Shown: piece by piece, positions 9,456 through 19,300 of the stretch
Layout of the letters: each line of letters opens with the position of its first letter
Position numbering within the stretch: the first letter of the stretch is position 1
Source: Caulobacter endophyticus
GTDB lineage: Bacteria > Pseudomonadota > Alphaproteobacteria > Caulobacterales > Caulobacteraceae
NCBI RefSeq assembly: GCF_029543245.1
Contig: NZ_JARQWV010000002.1
Span: 62,001-126,000 of the forward strand
Reading direction: 5' to 3'
Length of the DNA stretch: 64,000 bases
Position numbers and translations under genes: made by a program
Notes under the pieces: model-generated
What the model was told of the DNA's origin: nothing
The model's database searches: none
What the model saw: the letters and a program-made list of their open reading frames with translations, nothing else

Positions 9456-10364
9456 TCAGCGCCCGTCCGGATCCGCCGGCGAGGCCTCGGCCAGGCAAAG
9501 GTCGATGAAGGTCTGCAGGATCGGGCTCTCGTTGTCCTTGCGCCAGGCCATGTAGAGCTCGACCGGCCGGTCGGGCGTGGTCTCGACTGGGCGGAACTGC
9601 ACGTCGTCGAAGTGCAGGCTCATGGCCGACTCCGGCACGATCGCCGCCCCCAGGCCCGCGTGCACGAGGGCCAGCATCGAGTGGATCTGGGTGACGTGCT
9701 GCACATAGTTCGGGGCCACGCCGTGGGCGTCGAACAGGGTGGTCAGCATGTTGTAGAAATAGCCCGCGCCCTCGGGCGAATACATGATCAGCGGGCCGGC
9801 GTCGAAGTCGGCCAGGGTCAGGCTGGCCTTGACCAGGCGCGGGTCGCCGTTGGGCAGGGCGGCCACCAGGGGCTCGCTCAGCACGCGGGCGGTGGCGAAC
9901 TCGGCGCGGTCCATCGGCGGGCGCACCAGGCCGATGTCGATCCGGCCGGTCAGCAGGGCCTCGACCTGCTCGCGGGTGACCATCTCGCGCAGCGTCAGGT
10001 CGGCGTTGGGCAGGCGGGCGTTGGAGAGGATCACCAGGCGCGGCAGGAAACTGTAGCCGGAGACGGCGGTGAAGCCGATGGCGATCTGGCCGGCGTCGCC
10101 GCTGGCGATGCGGCGGGTGGCCAGGGCCGCGCTTTCGGCCAGGCGCAGGATGCGGCGGGCCTCCAGCAGGAAGGCGCGGCCGGCGGGCGTGAGGCGCACC
10201 GAACGGCTGGTGCGGTCGAGCAGGGTGACGCCGAGGATGCGCTCCAGAAGCTGCACCTGCCGGCTCAGCGGCGGCTGGGTCATGTTCAGCCGTTGGGCCG
10301 CGCGGCCGAAATGCAGCTCTTCGGCGGTGGCGACGAAGCAGCGAAGCTGGCTGAGTTCGAACAT
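9456..10364 (-). CDS. LysR-family transcriptional regulator
   Basis: 302 aa with start MFELSQLRCFVATAEELHFG; upstream in-frame codons give a 34-residue extension that no LysR protein needs, so the internal ATG at 10364 is preferred. The winged-HTH spans about residues 2-60 (HFGRAAQRLNMTQPPLSRQVQLLE), followed by a two-lobed periplasmic-binding-like effector domain (SLTLADFDAGPLIMYSPEGAGYFYNML). It sits between kdgD and the esterase on the same strand and probably controls the sugar-acid genes in response to an aldarate or uronate intermediate; the effector is inferred from context only. Confidence 0.9.
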   Translation of the reverse strand: MFELSQLRCFVATAEELHFGRAAQRLNMTQPPLSRQVQLLERILGVTLLDRTSRSVRLTPAGRAFLLEARRILRLAESAALATRRIASGDAGQIAIGFTAVSGYSFLPRLVILSNARLPNADLTLREMVTREQVEALLTGRIDIGLVRPPMDRAEFATARVLSEPLVAALPNGDPRLVKASLTLADFDAGPLIMYSPEGAGYFYNMLTTLFDAHGVAPNYVQHVTQIHSMLALVHAGLGAAIVPESAMSLHFDDVQFRPVETTPDRPVELYMAWRKDNESPILQTFIDLCLAEASPADPDGR

Positions 10365-10479
10365 CGGAAAGCGCCCGTCGACAACACCCTGGAGTCGCGA
10401 GGCTAGACGTTCGTTCGGCCCTATCGCCAGGGCCTTCTTTCCGGGCAGGGGCGAGAGCGCGTTCATCGCGGGCGCGGCG

Positions 10480-10508
10480 GGGGTCGATACGCCGGGCGCA
10501 TCGACCCC
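10480..10508 (-). terminator. Hairpin downstream of kdgD
   Basis: GGGGTCGAT (10480-10488) and ATCGACCCC (10500-10508) form a 9-bp stem with an 11-nt loop, eight bases past the kdgD stop codon. There is no clear U-run, so it may act as a weak terminator or a 3'-end stabiliser before lysR. Confidence 0.4.
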
Positions 10509-10515
10509 GTCATCC

Positions 10516-11433
10516 TCAGCCCTGGACGCGGGCGATCAGGCCCTGAAGTTGCGCGAACTCGGCTTCGGTGAGGTCGGTCAGCGGCTGGCGCACGGGGCCG
10601 GCGTCGCGGCCGACGGCCTTCATGCCCGCCTTCACGATCGAGACGGCGTAGCCCTTGCCCTTGTTGCGCAGGGCGATGTAGGGCAGCACGAAGTCGCGCA
10701 GGCCGGTCATCACCGTCTCGCGGTCGCGGGCGCGCACGGCCTTGTAGAAGCCAAGCGCCCATTCCGGCAGGAAGTTGAAGATCGCCGACGAATAGGTCGT
10801 CACGCCCATTTCCAGATAGGGCAGGGCGAAGGTCTCGGCCGTCGGCAGCCCGCCGATATAGGTCAGGCGGTCGCCCATGCGGGCATAGACCCGCATCATC
10901 AGCTCCAGGTCGCCGACCCCGTCCTTGAAGCCGACGAGGTTGGGGTTGCGGTCGCACAGCTTCTCGAGGGTGTCCTCGTTGATGATGGCGTTGTCGCGGT
11001 TGTAGACGATGACGCCCAGGCTGGTGGCCTTGCAGACCGACTCGATGTGGGCGGCCAAGCCTTCCTGTGTGGCGTTGGTCAGATAGGGCGGCAGCAGCAA
11101 GAGGCCGTCGGCGCCGGCGGCCTCGGCGTCGCGCGCCAGGTCGGTGGCGATGGCCGTGCCGTAGCCGCAGCCGGCGATGACCGGGATCTTGCCGGCCGTC
11201 TCAGTGACCGCCGCGCGCACCACCTTGCCCACTTCCTCCGGACGCAGCGAGAAGAACTCGCCCGTGCCGCCGGCGGCGAACAGGCCGGCCAGCTCGTGAT
11301 CCAGCATCCAGGCGCAGTGCTGGCGATAGGGCGCTTCCAGGAACTGGTGCTGGGCGTCGAAATGGGTGACGGGGAACGACAGCAGGCCGCCGCCGAGCTG
11401 GCGGGCCACGTCCGTCGGCGACATCTGGCTCAT
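10516..11433 (-). CDS. kdgD: 5-dehydro-4-deoxyglucarate dehydratase
   Basis: 305 aa, the usual length. It converts 5-dehydro-4-deoxy-D-glucarate to 2,5-dioxopentanoate (alpha-ketoglutarate semialdehyde) with loss of water and CO2, a cytoplasmic step of the D-glucarate/galactarate oxidative route. It belongs to the DapA/NAL aldolase superfamily. Family signatures are [10 protein letters not shown] near the start, [14 protein letters not shown], the Tyr region VIVYNRDNA and the Schiff-base lysine region [12 protein letters not shown], and the KdgD-type [17 protein letters not shown]. It is the most secure functional anchor for the cluster. A dehydrogenase for 2,5-dioxopentanoate and the upstream dehydratase are not visible in this window. 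Confidence 0.95.
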   Translation of the reverse strand: MSQMSPTDVARQLGGGLLSFPVTHFDAQHQFLEAPYRQHCAWMLDHELAGLFAAGGTGEFFSLRPEEVGKVVRAAVTETAGKIPVIAGCGYGTAIATDLARDAEAAGADGLLLLPPYLTNATQEGLAAHIESVCKATSLGVIVYNRDNAIINEDTLEKLCDRNPNLVGFKDGVGDLELMMRVYARMGDRLTYIGGLPTAETFALPYLEMGVTTYSSAIFNFLPEWALGFYKAVRARDRETVMTGLRDFVLPYIALRNKGKGYAVSIVKAGMKAVGRDAGPVRQPLTDLTEAEFAQLQGLIARVQG

Positions 11434-11875
11434 GAAGTCCTCTCCGAGCGACGGCCTGTTCCCGAACGCCGGGAGGCCGTTTCTTGAGGCTGACGGTAGA
11501 GAGCCGCTCCGCCGGGGTCTAAGCCAAAGGCGCTATCGACCGATACCGGAATTGGCTCGATGGCCGGACGCCGAAAACCGTTCCCCGAACCCCGCCTGCG
11601 CGGTGAATTCCACCTTCGGACGTGCCTCTGGGTTTGAACTCGCGGATAGAGTTGCCCTCAAGTATCTTTCGACGTTCATCTTTGTAGCCGGGTTGTCGAA
11701 GCCATCGTTTTCCCGTTTCGGGAAGTAATGCGGCCTTTGGTCGCGGCGACACCCTCTGGAACTGCTGCTCAATCAGCCATACGGCCTCGCTTGTAGGTCC
11801 ATACGCGTAACAGATAGCATCGGCCGTCCGCGCTCATTGGAAAGCTTGACTGTAAGAGTGGAAGGTTCAACGGCT
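11434..11875. other. Gap between kdgD and the cellulose operon
   Basis: About 440 bp between divergent transcription units with no credible protein ORF. Its G+C is lower than the surroundings (for example GAACTCGCGGATAGAGTTGC and CTTTCGACGTTCATCTTTG), as expected for promoters. I could not identify a specific operator. A purine-rich GGAAGG at 11860-11865 precedes the short ORF at 11876. Confidence 0.5.
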
Positions 11876-11935
11876 ATGACAGCAGCGCAGCCATGGCCGT
11901 TGTTCGACGACCAAGACTCGCGAGTGCTGGCATGA
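11876..11935 (+). CDS. Possible 19-codon leader ORF coupled to bcsAB
   Basis: ATG at 11876 with GGAAGG about 10 bp upstream opens a 19-residue frame (MTAAQPWPLFDDQDSRVLA) whose TGA at 11933-11935 overlaps the ATG at 11932 of bcsAB in the classic ATGA arrangement. The other possible bcsAB start (11893) has no ribosome-binding site, so this ORF may provide translational coupling. It could equally be chance; no similarity is recognised. Confidence 0.3.
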   Translation: MTAAQPWPLFDDQDSRVLA

Positions 11936-14900
11936 CGGGCGGGGTTTCGGCCAAGTCGCTGCTGGAACGAACGATGCTGCGCGTCGGGGTGGTGCTGCTG
12001 GTCGCCGCCTTCCTGGCCGTCGCCGTCGTGGCGATCGTCGTCCCGCTGAGCTTCAAGGATCAGGCCCTGTTCGCCGGCGCGACCATCGTCGGCGTGATCG
12101 TCGCCAACCGGCTGTCGCAGTCCAAGCACCTGACCATCGCCCTGTGCATCGTCTCGGTGATCGTCAGCACCCGCTATCTGTGGTGGCGCACCACCGAGAC
12201 CCTGCATTTCCGCAACGCCGCCGAGGCGTTCTTCGGCACGGGCCTGTACCTGGCCGAGATCTACGCCTGGCTGATCCTGCTGCTGGGCTACCTGCAAACC
12301 GCCTGGCCGCTGCAACGCCCGGTGCGGCCGCTGGAGGGCGCGCCCCACACCTGGCCGCGGGTCGACGTCTATATCCCGACCTACAACGAGAGCCTGGAGA
12401 TCGTGCAGGACACGGTGCTGGCCGCGCTGGGGATGGACTACCCGCGCGACCGCTTCAAGGTGTACCTGCTGGACGACGGCCGCCGGCCCGAGTTCAAGGA
12501 ATTCGCCGAGAAAGCCGGGGCGATCTACATGACCCGTCCCGACAACTTCGGGGCCAAGGCCGGCAACCTGAACCACGCCCTGGAGCAGACCGACGCGGAG
12601 CTGGTCTGCATCTTCGACTGCGACCACATCCCCACGCGCGCCTTCCTGCAGATGACGCTGGGCTGGTTCCAGGAAGACCAGCGCCTGGCCCTGTTGCAGA
12701 CGCCACACCACTTCTACTCGCCCGATCCGGTGCAGCGGAACATCCAGACGGTGAAGGACATCCCGGGCGAGGGCGACCTGTTCTACGGCGTCGTCCAGCC
12801 GGGCAACGACCTGTGGAACGCGGCCTTCTTCTGCGGCTCCTGCGCGGTGATCCGCCGCTCGGCCCTGGAGGAGACCCACGGTTTCGCCCACGAGACCGTC
12901 ACCGAGGACGCCCACACCGCGCTGAAGCTGCAGCGCAAGGGCTGGAACACCGCCTTCCTGGAAATCCGCCTGTCGGCGGGCCTGGCGACCGAACGCCTGG
13001 CCCTGCACATCGGCCAGCGCATCCGCTGGGCGCGCGGCATGACCCAGATCTTCCGCGTCGACAATCCGCTGATGGGCAAGGGCCTGACCGCCGCGCAGCG
13101 GCTCTGTTACCTGAACGCGATGCTGCACTTCCAATTCCCGCTGCCGCGCATCGTGTTCCTGACCTCGCCCCTGGCCTTCCTGCTGCTGGGCTTCAACATC
13201 ATCAGCGCCTCGGCCCCGGTGATCCTGGCCTACGCCCTGCCGCATCTGGTGCACTCGATCGTCACCAACAACCGCATGCAGGGCGAGGAGCGCATGGCGT
13301 TCTGGGGCGAGATCTACGAGACCCTGCTGGCCTTCCACCTGGTGGCTCCGACCATCGTCACCCTGTTCGCGCCCAAGCGCGGCAAGTTCAACGTCACCGA
13401 CAAGGGCGGGCGGCTGGAGAAGGGCTATTTCGACTGGTCGCTGATGTGGCCGCACGTGGTGGTCGCCGGCCTGCTGATCGCGGGCCTGTGCTGGGGCGTG
13501 TGGAAGCTGCTGACCGCCGAGCCCGACTTCGTGCTGGTCGGCACCCTGGTGCTCAACACCTTCTGGACGCTGTTCAGCCTGCTGGTGCTGCTGACCGCCA
13601 TCGCGGTCGGCCGCGAGACCCGCCAGGTGCGCCAGCACGTCCGCATCGAAGCCTTCCTGCCCGCCCGCCTGCGCCTGACCAACGGCGAGGTGCTGGACGT
13701 CGAGACCCGCGAGGTCTCGATGGGCGGGCTCTCGGCGATCGTTCCCGACGGCTTCTGGGGGAACGAGCGCCACATCGACACGGTTGAATTCCTGCAGGAC
13801 GAGCGCGCCCGCCAGTTCAAGGCCCGCGCCGTCATGTTCGACAAGGGGGTCTTGAGAGTGCAGTTCCTGCCGCTCGGTTTCGCCGAACGCCGCGACCTGG
13901 TGCGCAACGTCGTCGGGCGCGCCGACGCCTGGCAGCCCAACGCCCACTGGGCGCCGGTGCGGCCGCTGGCCGCCCTGGCCGGCCTGGTGCGGGCCAGCGC
14001 CAGCATCCTGTTCTGGTGGCGGGCGGCCAAGCCGGCGGCCCTGACGCCGCGCTCGCGCGCCGGCGGTCCCGACGGCGGGACGGCGGTGATCCTGGCCGGC
14101 GCGCTGCTGGCCGGCGCCCTGGGCTGGACCGGCCAGGCCAGGGCCCAGGTCGCGCCGCCGGCCGAGGCCGCCGCGCCCGCGCCGACGGGATCGACCCGCG
14201 TGCTGACCCTCAAGGACCTGGGTTTCGGCCAGCCGCTGCGCCTGCGCGGCGTGCAGGGCGAGGCCGGGGTGGACTTCACCCTGCGCCGCGACGAGGTGGT
14301 CACGGGCGCGCGTTTGGTGGTCAACGGCGCCTATTCGCCGTCGCTGCTGGGCGACCTGTCGCAACTGGCCGTCACGCTCAACGGCGAGCCGGCCGGCACG
14401 GTGATGCTGACCCCCGACCGCGCGGCCGGAACCGAGTGGTCGATCCCGATCGATCCGGCCCTTTTCCTGCGCGACAACAATCTCAATCTCCGCTTCATCG
14501 GTCACTACACCCGCGCCTGCGAGGACCCTCAGCACTCGTCGCTGTGGATGAACGTTTCCAACCAGCGCTCGCGCCTGGAACTGACGATCACGCGCCTGCC
14601 GGGCCAGCCCGACCTGTCGCAACTGCCCGGGCCGTTCTTCGACAAGGGCGGCGGCAAGCTGGTCCTGCCCTTCGTGTTCGCCGAGACGCCGTCCGACGCC
14701 GTGCTGCGCGGGGCGGGGGCGGCGGCCTCCTATTTCGGCATGCGGGCCAGCTATCGCGGCTTTGCTTTCCCGACCCTGATCGGCGCCCTGCCGGCGGGCG
14801 AGGGCGTGGTGTTCGGCCAGTCGGGCCAGACGATCGGAGGCCTCGTCCTGCCGCAGGTCAATGGCCCCACCCTGGCGGTGGTCGCCAATCCGCAGGCCCC

Positions 14901-16305
14901 CGAACGCCGCCTTCTGCTGGTGATCGGCCGTGACACCTCCGAGATCCGCCGCGCCGCCCTGGCGCTGAGCATTTCCCAAGGCGGTCTCAGCGGCGCCATG
15001 GCCCAGGTCGACACCGCCCTGATCGCCCCGCGCGCGCCCTATGACGCGCCGCGCTGGCTGCGCATGGACCGCCCCGTGCGGATGGGCGAGCTGGTCGACG
15101 CCCAGCTGTTGCAGGCGCCGGGCCTGTCGCCGGCCCCGGTCACCGTGCCGTTCCGCGTGGCCCCCGATCTCTTCCTGTGGCCGGTGCAGGGCGCGCCGAT
15201 GCGCGTGCGCTATCGCTATCCCAAGGGGCCCTGGTTCGATCGCGAACAGTCGCGCCTGGACGTGTCGCTGAACGGCCAGTACCTGCGCTCGTATCGGCTC
15301 AGCGCCCAGGACCGGACCGCCGAGGTGCGCGGCCTGTTCAACCGCTTCGCCCGCAACGAGCACAGCCTCGATTTGCCGCCGTACCTGCTGTTCGGCGCCA
15401 GCCAGCTGCAGTTCTATTTCGACATCAAGAGCAACAAGACCGGCGCCTGCCAGGGCCAACTGCCGACCAACGTCCACAGCGGCATCGATCCCGACAGCAC
15501 CATCGACCTGAGCGGCGGCCGCCACTTCGCGGCCCTGCCGAACCTGGCCTTCTTCGCCAGCGCCGGCTTCCCGTTCACCCGCAACGCCGACCTCGACAAG
15601 ACCACCGTGGTGCTGGACGCCAACCCGGCCGCGGCCGACATCGAGGCGTTCCTGAACCTGATGGGGCGCTTCGGCGACGTCACCGGCGCGCCGGTGACGC
15701 GGGTGGCGATCTCGCGCTCGGCCGACGCCGACTCGCTGAAGGGCCGCGACGTGCTGCTGATTGGCCGGCCCGAGACGGCCCGTCGCCTGACCGGCCTGTT
15801 CGCCGGCGCGCCGGTGGCTTTCGACGCCGACCGCCTGCGCCTGAAGACCGCGGCCCTGGCCGAGCGGGTGTTCCTGATGGCCAACGGCGAGGCCTCGGCC
15901 GCGCGGGAGCACGCCGACGACCTGCTGGTGGCCGGCGACGGCTTCGAGGGCCTGGTCAGCTTCCGCTCGCCCTATGACGGCGACCGGGCGGTGGTGGCCG
16001 TGCTGGCCAGCGATCCGGCCCGTCTGCCCGCCGTGATCGCCCGCCTGGACGATCCGGCCCAGAACGCCCGCGTGCAGGGCGACCTGGCGGTGGTCACCGA
16101 GGAGGGCTTCGCAAGCTTCCAGGTGGGCAAGCAGTTCCACACCGGCGACCTGCCCTGGTGGGTCTACATGATGTGGTGGCTGAGCCAGCGTCCGCTGCTG
16201 CTGGCCGTCTCCATCTTCGGCGTCGGCCTGGTGCTGTCGTTCCCGATCATCTTCGCGCTGAAGTCCGTCGCGCGCCGTCGCCTCGAAGGGGGCAGCCACA
16301 AGTGA
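11932..16305 (+). CDS. bcsAB: Fused cellulose synthase BcsA-BcsB (AcsAB-type)
   Basis: 1457 aa from ATG 11932 (an alternative ATG at 11893 adds 13 residues). Inner-membrane synthase polymerising UDP-glucose into beta-1,4-glucan, fused to its periplasmic partner as in acetic acid bacteria. Numbered from 11932: membrane helices, then a GT2 domain with DD at 181-182, DCD at 229-231, TED at 324-326 and QRIRW at 362-366; a PilZ c-di-GMP domain with RQHVR at 567-571. A second hydrophobic segment ending QARAQ (about 719-738) begins the BcsB part (carbohydrate-binding and flavodoxin-like repeats), ending in a C-terminal membrane helix (RPLLLAVSIFGVGLVLSF). Oddity: the PilZ second motif reads EVSMGG where D/NxSxxG is usual. 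Its stop overlaps the GTG start of bcsC. Confidence 0.95.
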   Translation: MTGGVSAKSLLERTMLRVGVVLLVAAFLAVAVVAIVVPLSFKDQALFAGATIVGVIVANRLSQSKHLTIALCIVSVIVSTRYLWWRTTETLHFRNAAEAFFGTGLYLAEIYAWLILLLGYLQTAWPLQRPVRPLEGAPHTWPRVDVYIPTYNESLEIVQDTVLAALGMDYPRDRFKVYLLDDGRRPEFKEFAEKAGAIYMTRPDNFGAKAGNLNHALEQTDAELVCIFDCDHIPTRAFLQMTLGWFQEDQRLALLQTPHHFYSPDPVQRNIQTVKDIPGEGDLFYGVVQPGNDLWNAAFFCGSCAVIRRSALEETHGFAHETVTEDAHTALKLQRKGWNTAFLEIRLSAGLATERLALHIGQRIRWARGMTQIFRVDNPLMGKGLTAAQRLCYLNAMLHFQFPLPRIVFLTSPLAFLLLGFNIISASAPVILAYALPHLVHSIVTNNRMQGEERMAFWGEIYETLLAFHLVAPTIVTLFAPKRGKFNVTDKGGRLEKGYFDWSLMWPHVVVAGLLIAGLCWGVWKLLTAEPDFVLVGTLVLNTFWTLFSLLVLLTAIAVGRETRQVRQHVRIEAFLPARLRLTNGEVLDVETREVSMGGLSAIVPDGFWGNERHIDTVEFLQDERARQFKARAVMFDKGVLRVQFLPLGFAERRDLVRNVVGRADAWQPNAHWAPVRPLAALAGLVRASASILFWWRAAKPAALTPRSRAGGPDGGTAVILAGALLAGALGWTGQARAQVAPPAEAAAPAPTGSTRVLTLKDLGFGQPLRLRGVQGEAGVDFTLRRDEVVTGARLVVNGAYSPSLLGDLSQLAVTLNGEPAGTVMLTPDRAAGTEWSIPIDPALFLRDNNLNLRFIGHYTRACEDPQHSSLWMNVSNQRSRLELTITRLPGQPDLSQLPGPFFDKGGGKLVLPFVFAETPSDAVLRGAGAAASYFGMRASYRGFAFPTLIGALPAGEGVVFGQSGQTIGGLVLPQVNGPTLAVVANPQAPERRLLLVIGRDTSEIRRAALALSISQGGLSGAMAQVDTALIAPRAPYDAPRWLRMDRPVRMGELVDAQLLQAPGLSPAPVTVPFRVAPDLFLWPVQGAPMRVRYRYPKGPWFDREQSRLDVSLNGQYLRSYRLSAQDRTAEVRGLFNRFARNEHSLDLPPYLLFGASQLQFYFDIKSNKTGACQGQLPTNVHSGIDPDSTIDLSGGRHFAALPNLAFFASAGFPFTRNADLDKTTVVLDANPAAADIEAFLNLMGRFGDVTGAPVTRVAISRSADADSLKGRDVLLIGRPETARRLTGLFAGAPVAFDADRLRLKTAALAERVFLMANGEASAAREHADDLLVAGDGFEGLVSFRSPYDGDRAVVAVLASDPARLPAVIARLDDPAQNARVQGDLAVVTEEGFASFQVGKQFHTGDLPWWVYMMWWLSQRPLLLAVSIFGVGLVLSFPIIFALKSVARRRLEGGSHK

Positions 16306-19300
16306 AGACCCTGCGTCGCATGTCCGTAGAGGCCGCCCTGGCCGCCATCCTGATGGCGGGCGGGACGGCGAGCGTCGCCGAGGCCCAGACCGGAAGCGCT
16401 GCGGTGTCGGCCCTGGTGCGCCAGGGGGACTTCTGGAGCCAGAAGGGCCGCAAGGACCTGGCCGCGGACGCCTACAAGCGCGCCCTGGCCGCCGATCCCG
16501 GCAACGCCGCCGCCAAGCGCGGCCTGGCGGCCCTGGACGCCCCGCAGCGTCCGGGCGCCGGCGCCCCGGCGGCGGCCGGGGGCGGCGACCTGGCCCGCGC
16601 CCGGTCCCTGGCGCAGAAGGGCGACAGCGCCGCGGCCGCGGCCGCCTATCGCCAGGCCTTCGGCGGCGCCAATCCGCCCGACGCCCTGGCGCTGGAATAC
16701 TACCAGACCCTGGCCGGCGCCCCCGGCGGCGTCGCCCAGGCCCAGACCGGCCTGCGCGCCCTGGCCGCCCGCAAGCCCGGCGACCAGAACGTGCAGCTGG
16801 CCCTGGGCCAGGCCCTGACCTATCGCGAGGGCAGCCGCCGCGAGGGCGTGGCGCTGCTGGCCCGCCTGGCGGGCGGCGGCGGGGCTGTCTCGGGCAAGGC
16901 CGCCAGCGCCTGGCGCCAGGCCCTGACCTGGATGGACGACAGCCCGCGCAACGCCGACCTGTTCGGCGACTACCTGGCCGCCCGTCCCAACGACGCGGAG
17001 ATCTCGCGCAAGCTGGCGGCCGCCAAGGTCGCGCCCAAGGCCAGCGCCGCGGCCCCCGTCGATCCGTCGGCCGGCGATCGCGCCAAGGGCTTCCAGGCCC
17101 TGCAGGCCGGCGACGCCGCCGAGGCCGAGCGCCGCTTCCAGGCGGCCCTGTCGCGCCGCGCCGGCGACGCCGACGCCCTGGGCGGCCTGGGCCTCGTGCG
17201 CCTGCAGGCCCAGCAGTTCACCGAGGCCGCCGATCTGCTGACCCGGGCCGGCCGCGCCAGCCCCGCCAGCGCCGGCCGCTGGAAGGAGGCCCTGACCAGC
17301 GCCCGCTTCTATTCCGGCTTGCAGACCGCCCAGGCGGCGCTCGACCAAGGCCAGGCGGCCAAGGCCGAACAGACCCTGCGGCCGCTGACCGCCCAGACCT
17401 ATCCCGACCGCCTGCTGGCCTCGAACCTGCTGGCCGAGTCGCTGCGTCGCCAGGGCAAGGCCGCCGAGGCCGAGAGCGTCTATCGCCAGATCCTGGCCGC
17501 CGCCCCGACCCAGGCCGAGGCCCAGCAGGGCCTTGTCCAAGTGCTGCTCGACCAGGGCCGCACGGCCGAGGCCGAGACGGTCGCCGCCGCTTCGCCGGCC
17601 CTGGCGCCCGACGCCAGCGGCCAGAACCTGCTGCGCGGCCGCATCGACCACGAGCGCGCCAACCAGCTGTGGGCCAATGGCGACCTGTCGGGCGCCAACG
17701 CCGCCTTCGAGAGCGCCCTGGCCTCGGCGCCGAGCGATCCCTGGGTGCGGCTCGACTTCGCCCGCTTCCTGGCCGGGCAGGGCGAGGCCCAGGCGGCCGA
17801 GGGGCTGATGTCCCAGGTCTCGGCGGGCAGCGCCCCCGAACAGATCCACGCCGCCGCCGTCTTCGCCGACCAGCAGGGGCGGCCCACCGAGGCCCTGGCC
17901 CTGCTGAACCGCGCGCCGGTCGGGCGGATGACGCCCGAGATGACGTCCTTGCGCGGCCGGCTGGAGATCGACGCGGCCATCGATCAGGCCCGCGAGGGCG
18001 GGGGCGTGGCCACGCTTCGCGGCCTGGCCGCCCGTCCCGGCCTGTCGGTCGACGCGCAAGGGCGCCTGGCCTCGGCCCTCTATGACCTGGGCGACCGCCA
18101 GACGGCGCTGTCCATCGCCCAGCGCACCCTGGTCGAGGGCGTCACCGAAAGCCCGGCCAGCTATGACGGCATGGTCGCGGTGCTGGCCAAGGCCGGCCGC
18201 GACGCCGAGGCCGCTGCCATCATCCGCCAGGCCGCCACCCGGGCCGGAAGCTCGCCGGAGGCGAGCCGCGCCGTCGCCGACCTGACCGCCACCCTGGGCG
18301 CCGAGCGGGCCGACCGTCTGCGCGCCGCCGGCGACCTGGCCAGCGCCTTCGACGTGCTGTCGGCCGCCTTCGCGGTGGCCCCCAAGAACACCCGCCTCCT
18401 GGCCCCGCTGGGCCGCGTCTATCTGGACGGCCGGATGTACGGCGAGGCCGCCCAGGCCTATGGCGTGCTGCTGCGCGCCAAGCCGGGCGACAAGGAGGCC
18501 CTGATCGGCCTGGCCGACGCCTCGGCCGGCAAGGGTGACCTGGCCGGCGCCCGCCGCACCCTGGCCCAGGCCATCGCCGCCTCGCCGCGCGACGCCGACC
18601 TCTATCTGGCTTCGGCCCGGGTCGAGCGGCAGGCCGGCAACGAGCGCGGCGCTCTGGAGGCTTTGCGCACCGCCAAGCTGCTGCGCGAACGGCGGCCGAC
18701 CTTCGGCTCGGGCCTCGACGCGGTGCTGGCGCCGGGCGGCTCCAACGCGACGCCGGGCGGGGGGCTGGGACCCAACCCGTTCACCAGCGGCGGCGTTCCG
18801 GCCCGCACCTCGCCGGTGCTGCCGGTGGCGGCCAGCCGCTACGACCTGATGGGTTCGGCCGCCGCCGCGCCGCTGCTGGGCGTCGACGTCGCCTCGGGCG
18901 GCGATCAGCTGGCGGGTGTGCTGACCCCGGCCGCGCCGGCGTCCGCCCCCTCCTATGCGAGCCCTTCCTACGCCGCCAATGGCGAGCGCAATTTCGCAGG
19001 CTTGGCCTTCCCGTTCACCGGCCGCAACGGTCGCGCGGGCGAGGCGGCCTCGCCGCGTCCGACCACAAGCGTGGCGCCCGCGCCGGGCAATCCGTTCGTG
19101 GCCCCGGCCGAGCGCGACCCGGTGGTCGGCGACATTGACCGCCAGATCGCCGAGATCACCGCCCGCACCGCCGCCCAGGTCTCCGGCTCGGCCCAGATCC
19201 GCACCCGCTCGGGCGAGGCGGGCCTGGGGCGGCTGCACGAGCTGTCGGCCACCGCTTCGGCATCCGCCAACCTGGGCGAGGCGCGGTTCACCGCCACGAT

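Noticed and set aside
11773-16299. A 1508-codon open frame antisense to bcsAB, and similar long antisense frames over bcsC (16164-19901) and the helicase (50201-52501)
   Set aside because: High G+C removes stop codons from opposite frames. Their translations are His/Gln/Arg/Gly-rich low-complexity strings with no motifs, while the sense frames carry full catalytic signatures.
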